The notes under the pieces: generated by a model
What the model was told of the DNA's origin: nothing
Seen by the model: the letters and a program-made list of their open reading frames with translations, nothing else
The model's database searches: none
Translations under genes and position numbers: made by a program
Source: Mycobacterium sp. IS-1264
GTDB lineage: Bacteria; Actinomycetota; Actinomycetes; Mycobacteriales; Mycobacteriaceae
Assembly (NCBI RefSeq): GCF_001954195.1
Contig: NZ_MBES01000068.1
Location: forward strand, 1 to 64,000
Direction: 5' to 3'
DNA: 64,000 bases
Part shown: one piece after another, positions 28,945 through 37,602 of the stretch
Layout of the letters: every line of letters begins with the position of its first letter
Position numbering within the stretch: the stretch's first letter is position 1

Positions 28945-28982
28945 TTCATTCGGCGCTGTCGAAGTGTGACAATGCCTGTATC
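28945..28982 (+). promoter_or_regulatory. Upstream block of the O-acyltransferases, copy 3
   Basis: GAAGTGTGACAAT is shared exactly with the block ahead of copy 1, with TTCATT just upstream in both. It lies in the 90-base gap between acyltransferases 2 and 3, which suggests copy 3 has its own promoter. Confidence 0.45.
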
Positions 28983-28997
28983 GCGTCGTCTTACAAG

Positions 28998-31199
28998 GTG
29001 GTGACCTTGGCCCGAGCCGACAGCGTCTCCCCTGGCGAAGGGGTGCAATGTCGGCGCCCCGCACAGACGGGATTTCGCCCCGACATCGAGGGCTTGCGCG
29101 CCGTCGCGGTGTTGGCCGTTGTCCTCTTTCACGCCGAGGTGCCTGGTGTGGGTGGCGGATACGTCGGCGTCGACGTGTTCTTCGTCATCTCGGGCTTCCT
29201 GATCACCGGGCTGCTCTGGCGCGAGGCGAGCGGCGCCGGCACCATCCGGCTGCGCCGCTTCTACGGGGCGCGGGCACGCCGACTGCTGCCGGCCTCGGCC
29301 GCGGTGGGCGTCGTCACCGCGATTGGTTCGGCCGCCTTGTTGCCCCCGTTGCAGGCGCGAAGCGTCCTCGGTGATGGCATCGCCAGCGCGTTGTACGTCG
29401 GCAACTATCGCTTCATCCTCCAAGGCGTCGACTACCTCGCCCCCGTATTGCCCCTCTCGCCGTTCCAGCACTACTGGTCGTTGGGGGTCGAGGAACAGTT
29501 CTATCTGGTGTGGCCGCCCTTGATCATCGTGACGGCGTGGCTGGTCCGGCGCGTGCGTCGGCGCAACCGCGCCCAGGCCACCTCGTCACAACGCCCATAT
29601 CTGGTGGTCCTGGCGCTGGTCGGGATCGCGTCGTTTGCGCTATCGCTCGCGATCACCTACTGGCTGGCTGCTGTGGCGTTCTTTTCACTACCGACCCGGG
29701 CCTGGCAGCTGGCCGCCGGCGGCGTGGTGGCCCTCACCGTAGGTCAGTGGCGGCGACTGCCGGCACTGCCCGCCGCGATCGCCGGATGGGCCGGGCTGGC
29801 CCTGATCCTGTTGTCCTGCAGCCTATTTAGCACGATCACGCCCTATCCAGGGACTGCGGCAGTGGTCCCCGTGCTGGGCGCGGCGCTGGTGATCGGCGCC
29901 GGCTGCGCCACACCCGCCCAGGGCTGCGGCCGCGCGCTGGGCTTGCCGCCGATGCGCGCGATCGGCCGGGTGTCCTACTCGTGGTACCTATGGCACTGGC
30001 CGGTACTGCTGCTCGCGCCCGCGCTGCTTGGCCATCCACTCGGGCTGGCCGGCAGGCTGGCAACGGTCCTCATCTCCGGCGGGCTGGCCGTGCTCACCCT
30101 GCATCTCATCGAAAACCCGTTGCGATTCGCCACTACCGTGCGGGGCTCTGCCCTGGCCAGCCTTGCGCTGGGCGGTACCGCCACCGCGGTGGCCGTCGGT
30201 GTCGGCGCGGGGCTGTTGATCGTGATGCCCCTGCCGGTCGGCCGCGGCGCGCCGGCGGCGGCGCTGACCATCACCGCGACGCCTCCCCCCGCCGGGTCCA
30301 GCATTGACGCTTACGACACCGCGGTGCAGCACGCCGTCGCCCAAGCGCAGGCCGCGGTCGCGGCGTCGGCCGACCTCAAAGCCGTGCCGTCAAACCTCGA
30401 CCCACCGCTCGCCGACGCGTCAGGCGAGCTCAAGGTCATGTTTGTCAACGGCTGCCTGCGCAATTTTCTTCAAGTCGGACAGCCCGAGTGCGCGACGGGC
30501 GATACCGCCTCGACGACGGCGGTGGCTTTGGTCGGGGACTCGCACGCCGCGATGTGGGCTCCGGCGTTCCAACAGATCGCCGCGCAGCGCCATTGGCGGC
30601 TGGAAACCATGGCGAAAGGCGGCTGCCCACTGATGAACTTGCCCACCAACCCCAACCCCCTCCGGCGCCTGGTGTCCACCGATTGCGAGCAGTGGCGCGG
30701 TCAGATCATCGACCGGTTGCGCACCGAGCGCCCGCGGCTGGTCGTGGTGAGTATGTGGCGGGGCTATGGCGCCGGCTCCGGTGCCGACTTCGGATGGCTG
30801 CCGGGTTTCACCTCATACGACCCGGCGTGGATCGACGGCTTGACCCACCTCGTGGCGCAGCTGCGCGGCATGGGTGCACAAGTGCTGGTCATCGGGCCGA
30901 TCCCGGATCCCCAGTCGGTGGTGCCGATCTGTTTGTCCGGGCACCTCGGTGACACAACAGCCTGCTCTCCGACACGCTCGACGGCAGTGAACCAATCCGG
31001 CATCACGGGCGAACTCGCGGCCACCAAAGCCGGTAGCGGCTACTACGCCGACCTCACCGAGCTGTTCTGCACCGCTCGCCGCTGCCCGGTCATCGTCGGC
31101 AACACCCTGGTGTACTTCGACCAGAATCATCTGACGGTCGAATACTCCCGGGCGCTGGCGCCGGTGATCGGGGCGCTGGCGGACCGCGCGCTCGCCTAG
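28998..31199 (+). CDS. Membrane O-acyltransferase with SGNH domain, copy 3
   Basis: 733 aa from GTG 28998 (GTG 29001 next). Same layout as the other copies: R-x10-H, GGGYVGVDVFFVISGFLITG, WSLGVEEQFYLVWPPLI, about ten membrane segments, then SGNH with GDSHAAMW and DQNHLT. The region around GFRPDIEGLRAVAVLAVV is nearly the same in all three copies at DNA level, so duplication was fairly recent or kept alike by gene conversion. Divergence is highest in the SGNH half, where substrate choice probably lies. Confidence 0.92.
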   Translation: MVTLARADSVSPGEGVQCRRPAQTGFRPDIEGLRAVAVLAVVLFHAEVPGVGGGYVGVDVFFVISGFLITGLLWREASGAGTIRLRRFYGARARRLLPASAAVGVVTAIGSAALLPPLQARSVLGDGIASALYVGNYRFILQGVDYLAPVLPLSPFQHYWSLGVEEQFYLVWPPLIIVTAWLVRRVRRRNRAQATSSQRPYLVVLALVGIASFALSLAITYWLAAVAFFSLPTRAWQLAAGGVVALTVGQWRRLPALPAAIAGWAGLALILLSCSLFSTITPYPGTAAVVPVLGAALVIGAGCATPAQGCGRALGLPPMRAIGRVSYSWYLWHWPVLLLAPALLGHPLGLAGRLATVLISGGLAVLTLHLIENPLRFATTVRGSALASLALGGTATAVAVGVGAGLLIVMPLPVGRGAPAAALTITATPPPAGSSIDAYDTAVQHAVAQAQAAVAASADLKAVPSNLDPPLADASGELKVMFVNGCLRNFLQVGQPECATGDTASTTAVALVGDSHAAMWAPAFQQIAAQRHWRLETMAKGGCPLMNLPTNPNPLRRLVSTDCEQWRGQIIDRLRTERPRLVVVSMWRGYGAGSGADFGWLPGFTSYDPAWIDGLTHLVAQLRGMGAQVLVIGPIPDPQSVVPICLSGHLGDTTACSPTRSTAVNQSGITGELAATKAGSGYYADLTELFCTARRCPVIVGNTLVYFDQNHLTVEYSRALAPVIGALADRALA

Positions 31200-31250
31200 C
31201 AGGCGTTTACCCATTATCCCTTGCGGGACAGGCGCTTTCACTGACGCCGA

Positions 31251-32519
31251 TCAGCGAACACGCCGCGAGCGGGCGAAATCCTCCAGCAGATCAGCAGCGG
31301 TGGCAATGCTGTCGGCGGGTTTGCTCATCTCGGTGGCGAGCTCGCGGGCCCGCGCGACATATTCCGGGGCGAGAACGGTGCGCAGGTCCGCGACCAGCGA
31401 TTCGCGAGTAGTCCTGGCAAACGGCCGGGCCGTGCCCACTTTCAATCGTTTGACCACAGTTCCCCAGAGCGTTTGATCCAGCCACGTCGGAAGGATCAAC
31501 GTGGGCACTCCGGCACGCAGGCCGATGGCCGTGGTGCCCGCGCCACCGTGGTGCACGACCGCACGGCAAGCGGGAAAGGCCGCCGCATAATTCATCGGGC
31601 CCACAACCTTGACGCCCTCGAAATTGGGAACGTCGCTGAAATCGGTCGAGCCGGCGCAAACCAGCGCCCGCTCGCCCAACTGTGCACAGGCCGCGCTGAT
31701 CATGGCCAGCGTGTCGGCCGGAGATTGGACGAGCGTGCTCCCGAACCCGAAGAAAATCGGCGGCGTTCCCGCGGCGATCCACGACGCGATGTCCTCGTCG
31801 GCGTCCGTCGGCAACTCCATCGTCAGCGCGCCGACGAAGGGCCGCAGGCCATCCCATTTCGCCCATTCGGCCGCCAGCCCGGGAAAGCACGCCTCGTCGA
31901 AGGCCTGGATTTCCAGCGATCCGCGTTGCGCGATCCGTCGCGGCGCGGGCCCGGTGGCCTTGGGTAGACCGAGTTCACGGCGCTGCGCATCCTCGAGCCT
32001 CTTGGTCATGGGCCGCTCCAGCCACTCGTTCACCGCCATGAAGGCGCGGCCCAACGGCGCCGGCCGGATCGGAAAGAGCTGACCGTTGACGCGGGTCGGG
32101 AGGGTGTGCAGCGTGGCCAGCGGAATGCCGTAGTACTCGGCAACATTGGCGGCGGGTTGCTGACCAAGCAAGCTGGTGAACAGCAGGTCGGCCCCGTCTG
32201 CCAGCGACATCAGCGTCGCGCTCATATCCCGCCAGCCCTGGGCGAACCGCTGCCAATCTTCGCGCGCGAGCCTGATCACCTCCCGGATCTTCCAGAAGTT
32301 GTGGAACATGTGCGTCGTGAAGTCGCGGTGAAGGTCCTGCCACTTGCGCGCATCCGGCCCGTAAGCGACCGTCGCAAGCCCGGCCGACTCGGCGAAGGCG
32401 ACGAGGTCCGGCGGGACAGCCGCGCACACCTCGTGTCCCCTGCGCAGCAGCTCGCGGCCGACGGCGACGGAGGGTTCGACATCACCACGTACGCCGTAGG
32501 CTGCCACCACAAACTTCAT
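31251..32519 (-). CDS. GPL-type glycosyltransferase, paralogue 5
   Basis: 422 aa from MKFVVAAYGVRGDVEP. Central PIFFGFGSTLVQSPADT and donor motif VHHGGAGTTAIGL. The acceptor half resembles paralogue 3 ([25 protein letters not shown]). The leader ends GGAAGGCTGAGGTCCGCG before the ATG, the shared form, and GATAAT (32576-32581 on the minus strand) is a good -10. It converges on acyltransferase 3. Confidence 0.92.
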   Translation of the reverse strand: MKFVVAAYGVRGDVEPSVAVGRELLRRGHEVCAAVPPDLVAFAESAGLATVAYGPDARKWQDLHRDFTTHMFHNFWKIREVIRLAREDWQRFAQGWRDMSATLMSLADGADLLFTSLLGQQPAANVAEYYGIPLATLHTLPTRVNGQLFPIRPAPLGRAFMAVNEWLERPMTKRLEDAQRRELGLPKATGPAPRRIAQRGSLEIQAFDEACFPGLAAEWAKWDGLRPFVGALTMELPTDADEDIASWIAAGTPPIFFGFGSTLVQSPADTLAMISAACAQLGERALVCAGSTDFSDVPNFEGVKVVGPMNYAAAFPACRAVVHHGGAGTTAIGLRAGVPTLILPTWLDQTLWGTVVKRLKVGTARPFARTTRESLVADLRTVLAPEYVARARELATEMSKPADSIATAADLLEDFARSRRVR

Positions 32520-32581
32520 CGCGGACCTCAGCCTTCCAGTTGTCGCGCGAGTGGCCGACCACACGCGCAACGGCCATTATC
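32520..32581 (-). promoter_or_regulatory. Promoter-leader of glycosyltransferase 5
   Basis: A GATAAT box at 32576-32581 (minus strand) precedes a leader whose last bases, AACTGGAAGGCTGAGGTCCGCG, match the ends of the leaders of paralogues 2 and 4. GAGG lies about 7 bases before the ATG. Confidence 0.45.
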
Positions 32582-32654
32582 CCTAGTTCTTCGATTCTCG
32601 GCTGGGCGTTCGCCGATTGGCTTCGGCTGTAACGGTGTTCGCTCGATGCCGGCT

Positions 32655-33647
32655 CTAGGCCCAAGTCCCGCGGCGCCGGTGAGCCAGCGCGTTGACCTCC
32701 ATGATCAGTTTGAACACGGAGGGCCGGACGCGCCGGTTGAGCTTATGCAGCCGCTGGAAATCCTTGAACACCGTCCGGAAACCGCTTTCGCTCGCGCGAT
32801 ACGCCTCGAAAACGCGATCCAGCGCAGCATGATCCCAGAGTTCGTCACGCGCGGCGGCGCCCAGCGTTTCGTAGACCGCGGTAACCCAGTCCGTGCCAAA
32901 GGGCTCTGCCACCGGATCGCAGTGTCGCTGGCGGTGCAAATCCGGCTTGAGAAACTCATCGATTGCGTCCTCATCCCGGGTGTCGAGGTCAACACCGAGC
33001 GCCGCGGAAATCCGCTTTATTTCCCGGCGCCAGTCATCGAGAACATTGGCGTACTCGACGAACACCCGCGGTAGGCCGCGCGTGTTCCGCTCGGCCAGCA
33101 GGTTGAACTTCAGCCACAGGGCGCTGGACAGATCCGGCGAGGCCGAAATCTGCGCAGCCACCGACGCGATGACCTCCTGCGGACGGCGCACCGTAATCAC
33201 GGTCATGACGTCAAATCCGGCCAGCCGCGCCGCGTCGAACCACACGCCGGACAGCAGCGTGATCCTCGGGTCCTTGATGACCACCAGCGGCGCGGCCGGC
33301 AACGTCTTGAGATACGCCCCGATCTCGGCGACGCAGGCGGCCTTTTCCTTTTCGCCCAACGCGCCTTCCTCATGCAGTCGCAGGGTCGGGTCGAAGATGG
33401 TGCTGCGGTGCCGGTACAGGATTGCTTCGTTGAGATAGTTGGCTTTGCGCGGCTCGAAGTAGCCAAGCGGATTGTCCGCCATGGCGCCCACCAGCCCAGC
33501 CGGGAGCGTGCCACCGCACAACGACAGAAGTCCCGTGAGCGCCGTCGTCCCCGAACGGTTCATGCCCAATACGAACAGAAGGACCGGGCGGCCCGCAGTC
33601 TCCATCCGTGCGGAACAAGATCCGGCAGCGCGTCGGCTCTTGACCAT
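32655..33647 (-). CDS. Sulfotransferase family protein
   Basis: 330 aa. The 5'-phosphosulfate loop reads VLGMNRSGTTALTGLL near residue 28. A second motif, VITVRRPQEVIASVAA near residue 155, matches the 3'-phosphate site, so a PAPS-dependent sulfate transfer is expected. GPLs with sulfate are known from a few mycobacteria, and a sugar or threonine hydroxyl of the product is a plausible target; this is inference from location. ATG 33605 is an alternative start. It lies 135 bases upstream of glycosyltransferase 5 on the same strand. Confidence 0.87.
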   Translation of the reverse strand: MVKSRRAAGSCSARMETAGRPVLLFVLGMNRSGTTALTGLLSLCGGTLPAGLVGAMADNPLGYFEPRKANYLNEAILYRHRSTIFDPTLRLHEEGALGEKEKAACVAEIGAYLKTLPAAPLVVIKDPRITLLSGVWFDAARLAGFDVMTVITVRRPQEVIASVAAQISASPDLSSALWLKFNLLAERNTRGLPRVFVEYANVLDDWRREIKRISAALGVDLDTRDEDAIDEFLKPDLHRQRHCDPVAEPFGTDWVTAVYETLGAAARDELWDHAALDRVFEAYRASESGFRTVFKDFQRLHKLNRRVRPSVFKLIMEVNALAHRRRGTWA

Positions 33648-34379
33648 GGCGACAGGTTAGACGAAGGCGGGGGGTGCGGCCATTTTTCGCGAATCACGGA
33701 ATGTCGCATGAATACCCCGGGGGCGCACTCGGCGCCGTCGCCCCGCGCTTCGCCGCCTCCCGGACCAGATTCGTTGTCCCCGTTGCGATATCGGCGGTGA
33801 CCATGGCGGGGCGCGAGTCGAAACAAGATCAGACGGCGAGGTTTGCCGGATCGCACGAAGAGGGGCAGTCATCACCGGGGCGGCGAACCGGGACATCGGC
33901 AACCAACGGGGCGGCGCCGCCTCCCCTTTCCGGGTCCCGAAGCTCCCCGCGATACGTTGCGCGACAAGGTATTTCACCGAACGGCGCGACCAATCGGCGC
34001 GGTTGCCGGCTCGCTTGCGTTCGCGCCGGTGGCTCGGAAACAGCGTGTGCGGGCTGCGCTGGCACCATTTCGTCGTGACCGGGCCCTGACCAGCCCGGGA
34101 AGGGGCGAACAGTATAGAAAAGTCATCGTCGGCGTGGGCCCGACGCCATCGATCAGGAAGCGGGAGATCGCTGGGCTGACCGCCGTCGAGCCGCCGGTGA
34201 GTGGACGGCGCCAGCCGATCGCGAACGCTCAAGTAGGCGTTTAAGACTGGGTCGTCCGATGGGAAGAATGTTTATCTCGTCGTTCTGCCGTTAACAATTC
34301 TTAAGATGCGGTAGCGTCCCGCTATGACGGCTCTAACGATGCAGGGCTGCATACCCCACTAAACGACAGAACGGGCGGA
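33648..34379. other. Long non-coding stretch between sulfotransferase and exporter
   Basis: About 730 bases between divergent genes. Frames on both strands are Arg/Ser/Pro-rich with no recognisable domain. It may contain decayed coding DNA as well as promoters. TTAACA (34291-34296) and TAGCGT (34312-34317) near the right end could drive the exporter, with spacing short at 15. Confidence 0.5.
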
Positions 34380-35900
34380 ATGAGCGACCCCATGCCCATG
34401 GAATCGACTGCGCTGGGCCACACCAGCAGCGACGAGGAGACCAGCATGCCGTCGCGCCGGTTCGTCGCCGCAATCGTGACCCTGGGCGGCATGCAGCTGA
34501 TGTCGATGATGAACGGCACCATCACGATCGCCGCACTTCCCAAGATCCAGAACGAGCTGAACCTGTCCGATGCCGGGCGGAGCTGGGTGCTCACCGCCTA
34601 CTTGCTGGCCTATGGCGGGCTGATGCTGGTTGGCGGTCGCGTCGGCGACACCATCGGACGCAAGCGTGCCTTCATCGGAGGGGTCGCGCTGTTCACCATC
34701 ACCTCTGCGGTCTGCGGCATCGCCCAGAACGGGGGGACCCTCATTGCGGCCCGCCTGCTGGAGGGCGTGGCCGGCGCGGTCATCGCACCGACCACGATTG
34801 CGCTGGTGGCGACGACCTTCCCGAAGGGGCCGACACGCAATACAGCGATGGCGGTGCTGGGCGCGATGGGCAGTGTCAGCTCGGTGCTGAGCCTGGTGGT
34901 GGGCGGCGCGCTCGCCGATTTGGCGTGGCGGCTCGTTTTCCTGGTCAACGTACCGGTCGGGCTGTTCGTGATCTATCTCGCTCGCACCGCGCTGCGCGAA
35001 ACCCAGCTCGAGCGGATGAAGCTCGACGTCGCGGGGGCGGCCTTGGCCACGCTGACCGGCATCACCGCGGTTGTCGCCTTGTCGCTGGGGCCCGAGAAGG
35101 GCTGGCTGTCGGCCCCGGCAATCGGCGCGGGTGTGCTGGCAATAGCCGCTTTTGCGGCGTTCATCATGGTGGAGCGCACCGCTGAAAACCCCATCGTGCC
35201 GTTTGACCTGTTCTTCGACCGCAACCGGTTGGCCACGTTCGCGACCATCTTCCTCGCCGGCGGGTTGCTGTTCAGCCTGACCGTGCTGGTCACCCTGTAT
35301 GCGCTGAACATCATGGGCTACACCGCGCTGCGCGCGGGCCTTGGCTTCATTCCGTTCGCCCTTGCCGTGGGCGTCGGCGTCGTCGCGTCGTCAAAGCTGG
35401 TGACGCGGTTTCCGCCGCGGGTACTGGTGGTCGCGGGCGGGATGCTGCTGGTGAGCACCATGCTGTACAGCTCGACGTTCCACCGCGGCATCCCGTACTT
35501 CCCGAATCTGGTGGTCCCGCTCGTCATCGGCGGTATCGGTATCGGCCTGGCCAACGTCCCGCTCGGGCTATCGGTGATCGCGAGCGTCGGTCAAGACCGG
35601 ATAGGCCCCACGTCCGCGATCTCGCTCATGCTGCTCAGCCTCGGCGGGCCGGTCGTGATGGCCGTCATCCAGGCCATCGTCACGTCGCACACGCTGTCCC
35701 TGGGCGGCGTCAACGGGCCGGCGAAGTCGATGAACGCCGCCCAGCTGCATGCGCTGGACCAGGGTTATACCTACGGCCTGCTGTGGCTGGCCGGGGTAAG
35801 CGTCCTCGTCGGTGTGGTGGCGCTGATGATTGGCTACACCGCCGAGGACGTGGCACGCGCACAGGAAGTCAGGAAGGCCATGGACTCCGGGGAACTGTAG
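34380..35900 (+). CDS. DHA2-type (EmrB/QacA) MFS drug/lipid exporter, 14 TM
   Basis: 506 aa with about 14 hydrophobic segments. Motif A is GGRVGDTIGRKR after the second segment, and LNVPVG-like VNVPVGLF follows the fifth, as in the DHA2 family. Members export drugs, lipids or sugars by proton antiport. Its place inside a glycolipid island suggests export of an intermediate or self-protection, but it could be a bystander. GGGCGGA sits right before the ATG; an ATG at 34392 or 34398 would be better spaced. It converges on glycosyltransferase 6. Confidence 0.88.
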   Translation: MSDPMPMESTALGHTSSDEETSMPSRRFVAAIVTLGGMQLMSMMNGTITIAALPKIQNELNLSDAGRSWVLTAYLLAYGGLMLVGGRVGDTIGRKRAFIGGVALFTITSAVCGIAQNGGTLIAARLLEGVAGAVIAPTTIALVATTFPKGPTRNTAMAVLGAMGSVSSVLSLVVGGALADLAWRLVFLVNVPVGLFVIYLARTALRETQLERMKLDVAGAALATLTGITAVVALSLGPEKGWLSAPAIGAGVLAIAAFAAFIMVERTAENPIVPFDLFFDRNRLATFATIFLAGGLLFSLTVLVTLYALNIMGYTALRAGLGFIPFALAVGVGVVASSKLVTRFPPRVLVVAGGMLLVSTMLYSSTFHRGIPYFPNLVVPLVIGGIGIGLANVPLGLSVIASVGQDRIGPTSAISLMLLSLGGPVVMAVIQAIVTSHTLSLGGVNGPAKSMNAAQLHALDQGYTYGLLWLAGVSVLVGVVALMIGYTAEDVARAQEVRKAMDSGEL

Positions 35901-35948
35901 TCCTTCGCACCCGACCGTGCGGCCTTGCCCCACAGTCACTTTGGCCTA

Positions 35949-37220
35949 TCAACCAACACGTCGCGAGCGGGCGAAATTTTCCATGAGATCGGCGGCGGCC
36001 GCGACGCTTTCGGCGGGTTTGCTCATCCGCGTGGCGATTTCGCGGGCCCGCGCGACATATTCCGGGGCGAGGATGGTCCGCAGGTCCGCGATCAGCGACT
36101 GCTGGGTGGTGTTCGAGAAGCGCCGGGCGGTGCCCGCTTTCATTCGTTTGACCCGACCCGACCAGATCGCCTGATCGGGCCCCGTCCAAAGCGCCAGCAG
36201 GGGGACCCCGGCGCGCATGGTGGCGGCCGTCGTGCCCGCGCCACCGTGATGCACCACCGCGCGGCAGGCCGGGAAGGCGGCCGCGTAATTCATCGGACCG
36301 ACCACCTTGACGTGTTCGAAATGGGGAAGCTCGCCGAAGTCGGTCCAGCCGGAGCCAACCAGGGCCCGCTCGCCCAGCTCAGTGCAAGCCGCGCTGATCA
36401 TGGTGAGCGTGTCGGCGGGCGACCCGACGTGTGTGCTGCCGAACCCGAAGAAGATCGGTGGTGTTCCCGCGGCAATCCACGACGCGACCTCCTCATCGGT
36501 GTCCGCCGCCACTTCCCTCGTCAGAGCACCGACGAAGGGTCGCTGAGCCTTCCACCTCGCCCATTCGGCCGCCAGCCCGGGGAACCAAAAGTCGTCGTAG
36601 GCCTGAATTTCCAGCGATCCGCGCTCGGCGATCCGTCGGGGCGTGGGCCCGGTGGCCTTGGGCAGGTTCAGCTCGCGGCGCTGCGTGTTGACGAGCTTCT
36701 TGCCCCAGCGCCAACCCAGCCACTCCAGCGCGTTCATCGCGGAGCGGATCACCGGCGGCGGCAGGAACGGAAGGATCTGGCCATTGACCCGGATCGGCGT
36801 GATATGCAGCGTCGCAAGCGGAATGTCGTGATACTCCGCGACGTTGGCCGCGACGTCCTCGAAACCGGGGCAGGTTAGCAGCAGGTCGGCCCCATCGGCC
36901 AGCGACGTCAGCGTCCTGCTCATTTCCATCCAGCGCTGGGCACCGAGTGCCAGCACGTCGCGCCACACCCTGATGTGGCCCTGGACCTTCCAGAACTTGC
37001 CGGGCAGAAACGTCGCCGCGTTGCGCTGCGCCTCCAAAACGGTGACCTGCGTGTCCGGTCCATAAGCGACTGCCGCGAGCCCGGCCTCCTCGACGAAGCC
37101 AACGAGGTCGGGCGAGACGGCCAGGTGCACCTCGTGCCCGCGGCGCGCCAGCTCGACCCCGACGGCGAGACCGGGCTCGACATCGCCGCGAGTTCCATAG
37201 CTCGCCAGCACAAACTTCAT
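35949..37220 (-). CDS. GPL-type glycosyltransferase, paralogue 6
   Basis: 423 aa from [16 protein letters not shown]. Central PIFFGFGSTHVGSPADT and donor motif VHHGGAGTTAATM. The acceptor half is the most divergent of the six ([34 protein letters not shown]). A longer frame to 37286 exists, but the MKF start is conserved in the family and preceded by the shared leader. Confidence 0.92.
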   Translation of the reverse strand: MKFVLASYGTRGDVEPGLAVGVELARRGHEVHLAVSPDLVGFVEEAGLAAVAYGPDTQVTVLEAQRNAATFLPGKFWKVQGHIRVWRDVLALGAQRWMEMSRTLTSLADGADLLLTCPGFEDVAANVAEYHDIPLATLHITPIRVNGQILPFLPPPVIRSAMNALEWLGWRWGKKLVNTQRRELNLPKATGPTPRRIAERGSLEIQAYDDFWFPGLAAEWARWKAQRPFVGALTREVAADTDEEVASWIAAGTPPIFFGFGSTHVGSPADTLTMISAACTELGERALVGSGWTDFGELPHFEHVKVVGPMNYAAAFPACRAVVHHGGAGTTAATMRAGVPLLALWTGPDQAIWSGRVKRMKAGTARRFSNTTQQSLIADLRTILAPEYVARAREIATRMSKPAESVAAAADLMENFARSRRVG

Positions 37221-37308
37221 CGCGTGGTCCGGCCTTTCACGTGTCGTACGCATTCCGGCGAAAATGAAAGCGGATTTCCCCTCCACAGCTCAATCGCCCG
37301 GCAGTATA
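37221..37308 (-). promoter_or_regulatory. Promoter-leader of glycosyltransferase 6 (shared module)
   Basis: Minus-strand TATACT (37303-37308), then GCCGGGCGATTGAGC, GCTTTCATTTTC and GTGAAAGGC before the ATG. The same order of blocks occurs ahead of glycosyltransferase 4 (26406) and, with TAGACT, ahead of the dehydrogenase (12938). Confidence 0.55.
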
Positions 37309-37602
37309 ACGGTGATACCCGCGCTGCCGGGGGCGAATCAGCGACATATCGCAAGCTGCGCACCGGCCGTCGGCAAGTGACCCACCACCGCTGGGTCCCG
37401 CTAGTCGTCTGAGACATGTTGCGCGACAACGTACCTCGCGGATACATAACTAGAACCGCTGTGCGGCAACGCATCTCGAAGTATCGCGGTCCCTAGGCAA
37501 AACAGCTGGTCAGATTGTTTGGCTGGCCGTATGGTGTTCGCACCGACGTATCGGAGTGGCGTTCCTCCATGCGATCGCTCGCGAATCGGCTAGTCTCTTC
37601 TG
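37309..37602. other. Intergenic region upstream of the second HxxxDG acyltransferase
   Basis: Nearly 300 bases beyond the glycosyltransferase 6 promoter-leader. No frame looks coding. It should hold the promoter for the plus-strand acyltransferase, which I could not place. Confidence 0.4.

Noticed and set aside
33657..34244. Overlapping frames in the gap before the exporter
   Set aside because: Arg/Ser/Pro-rich in every frame, no ribosome binding site and no recognisable domain.
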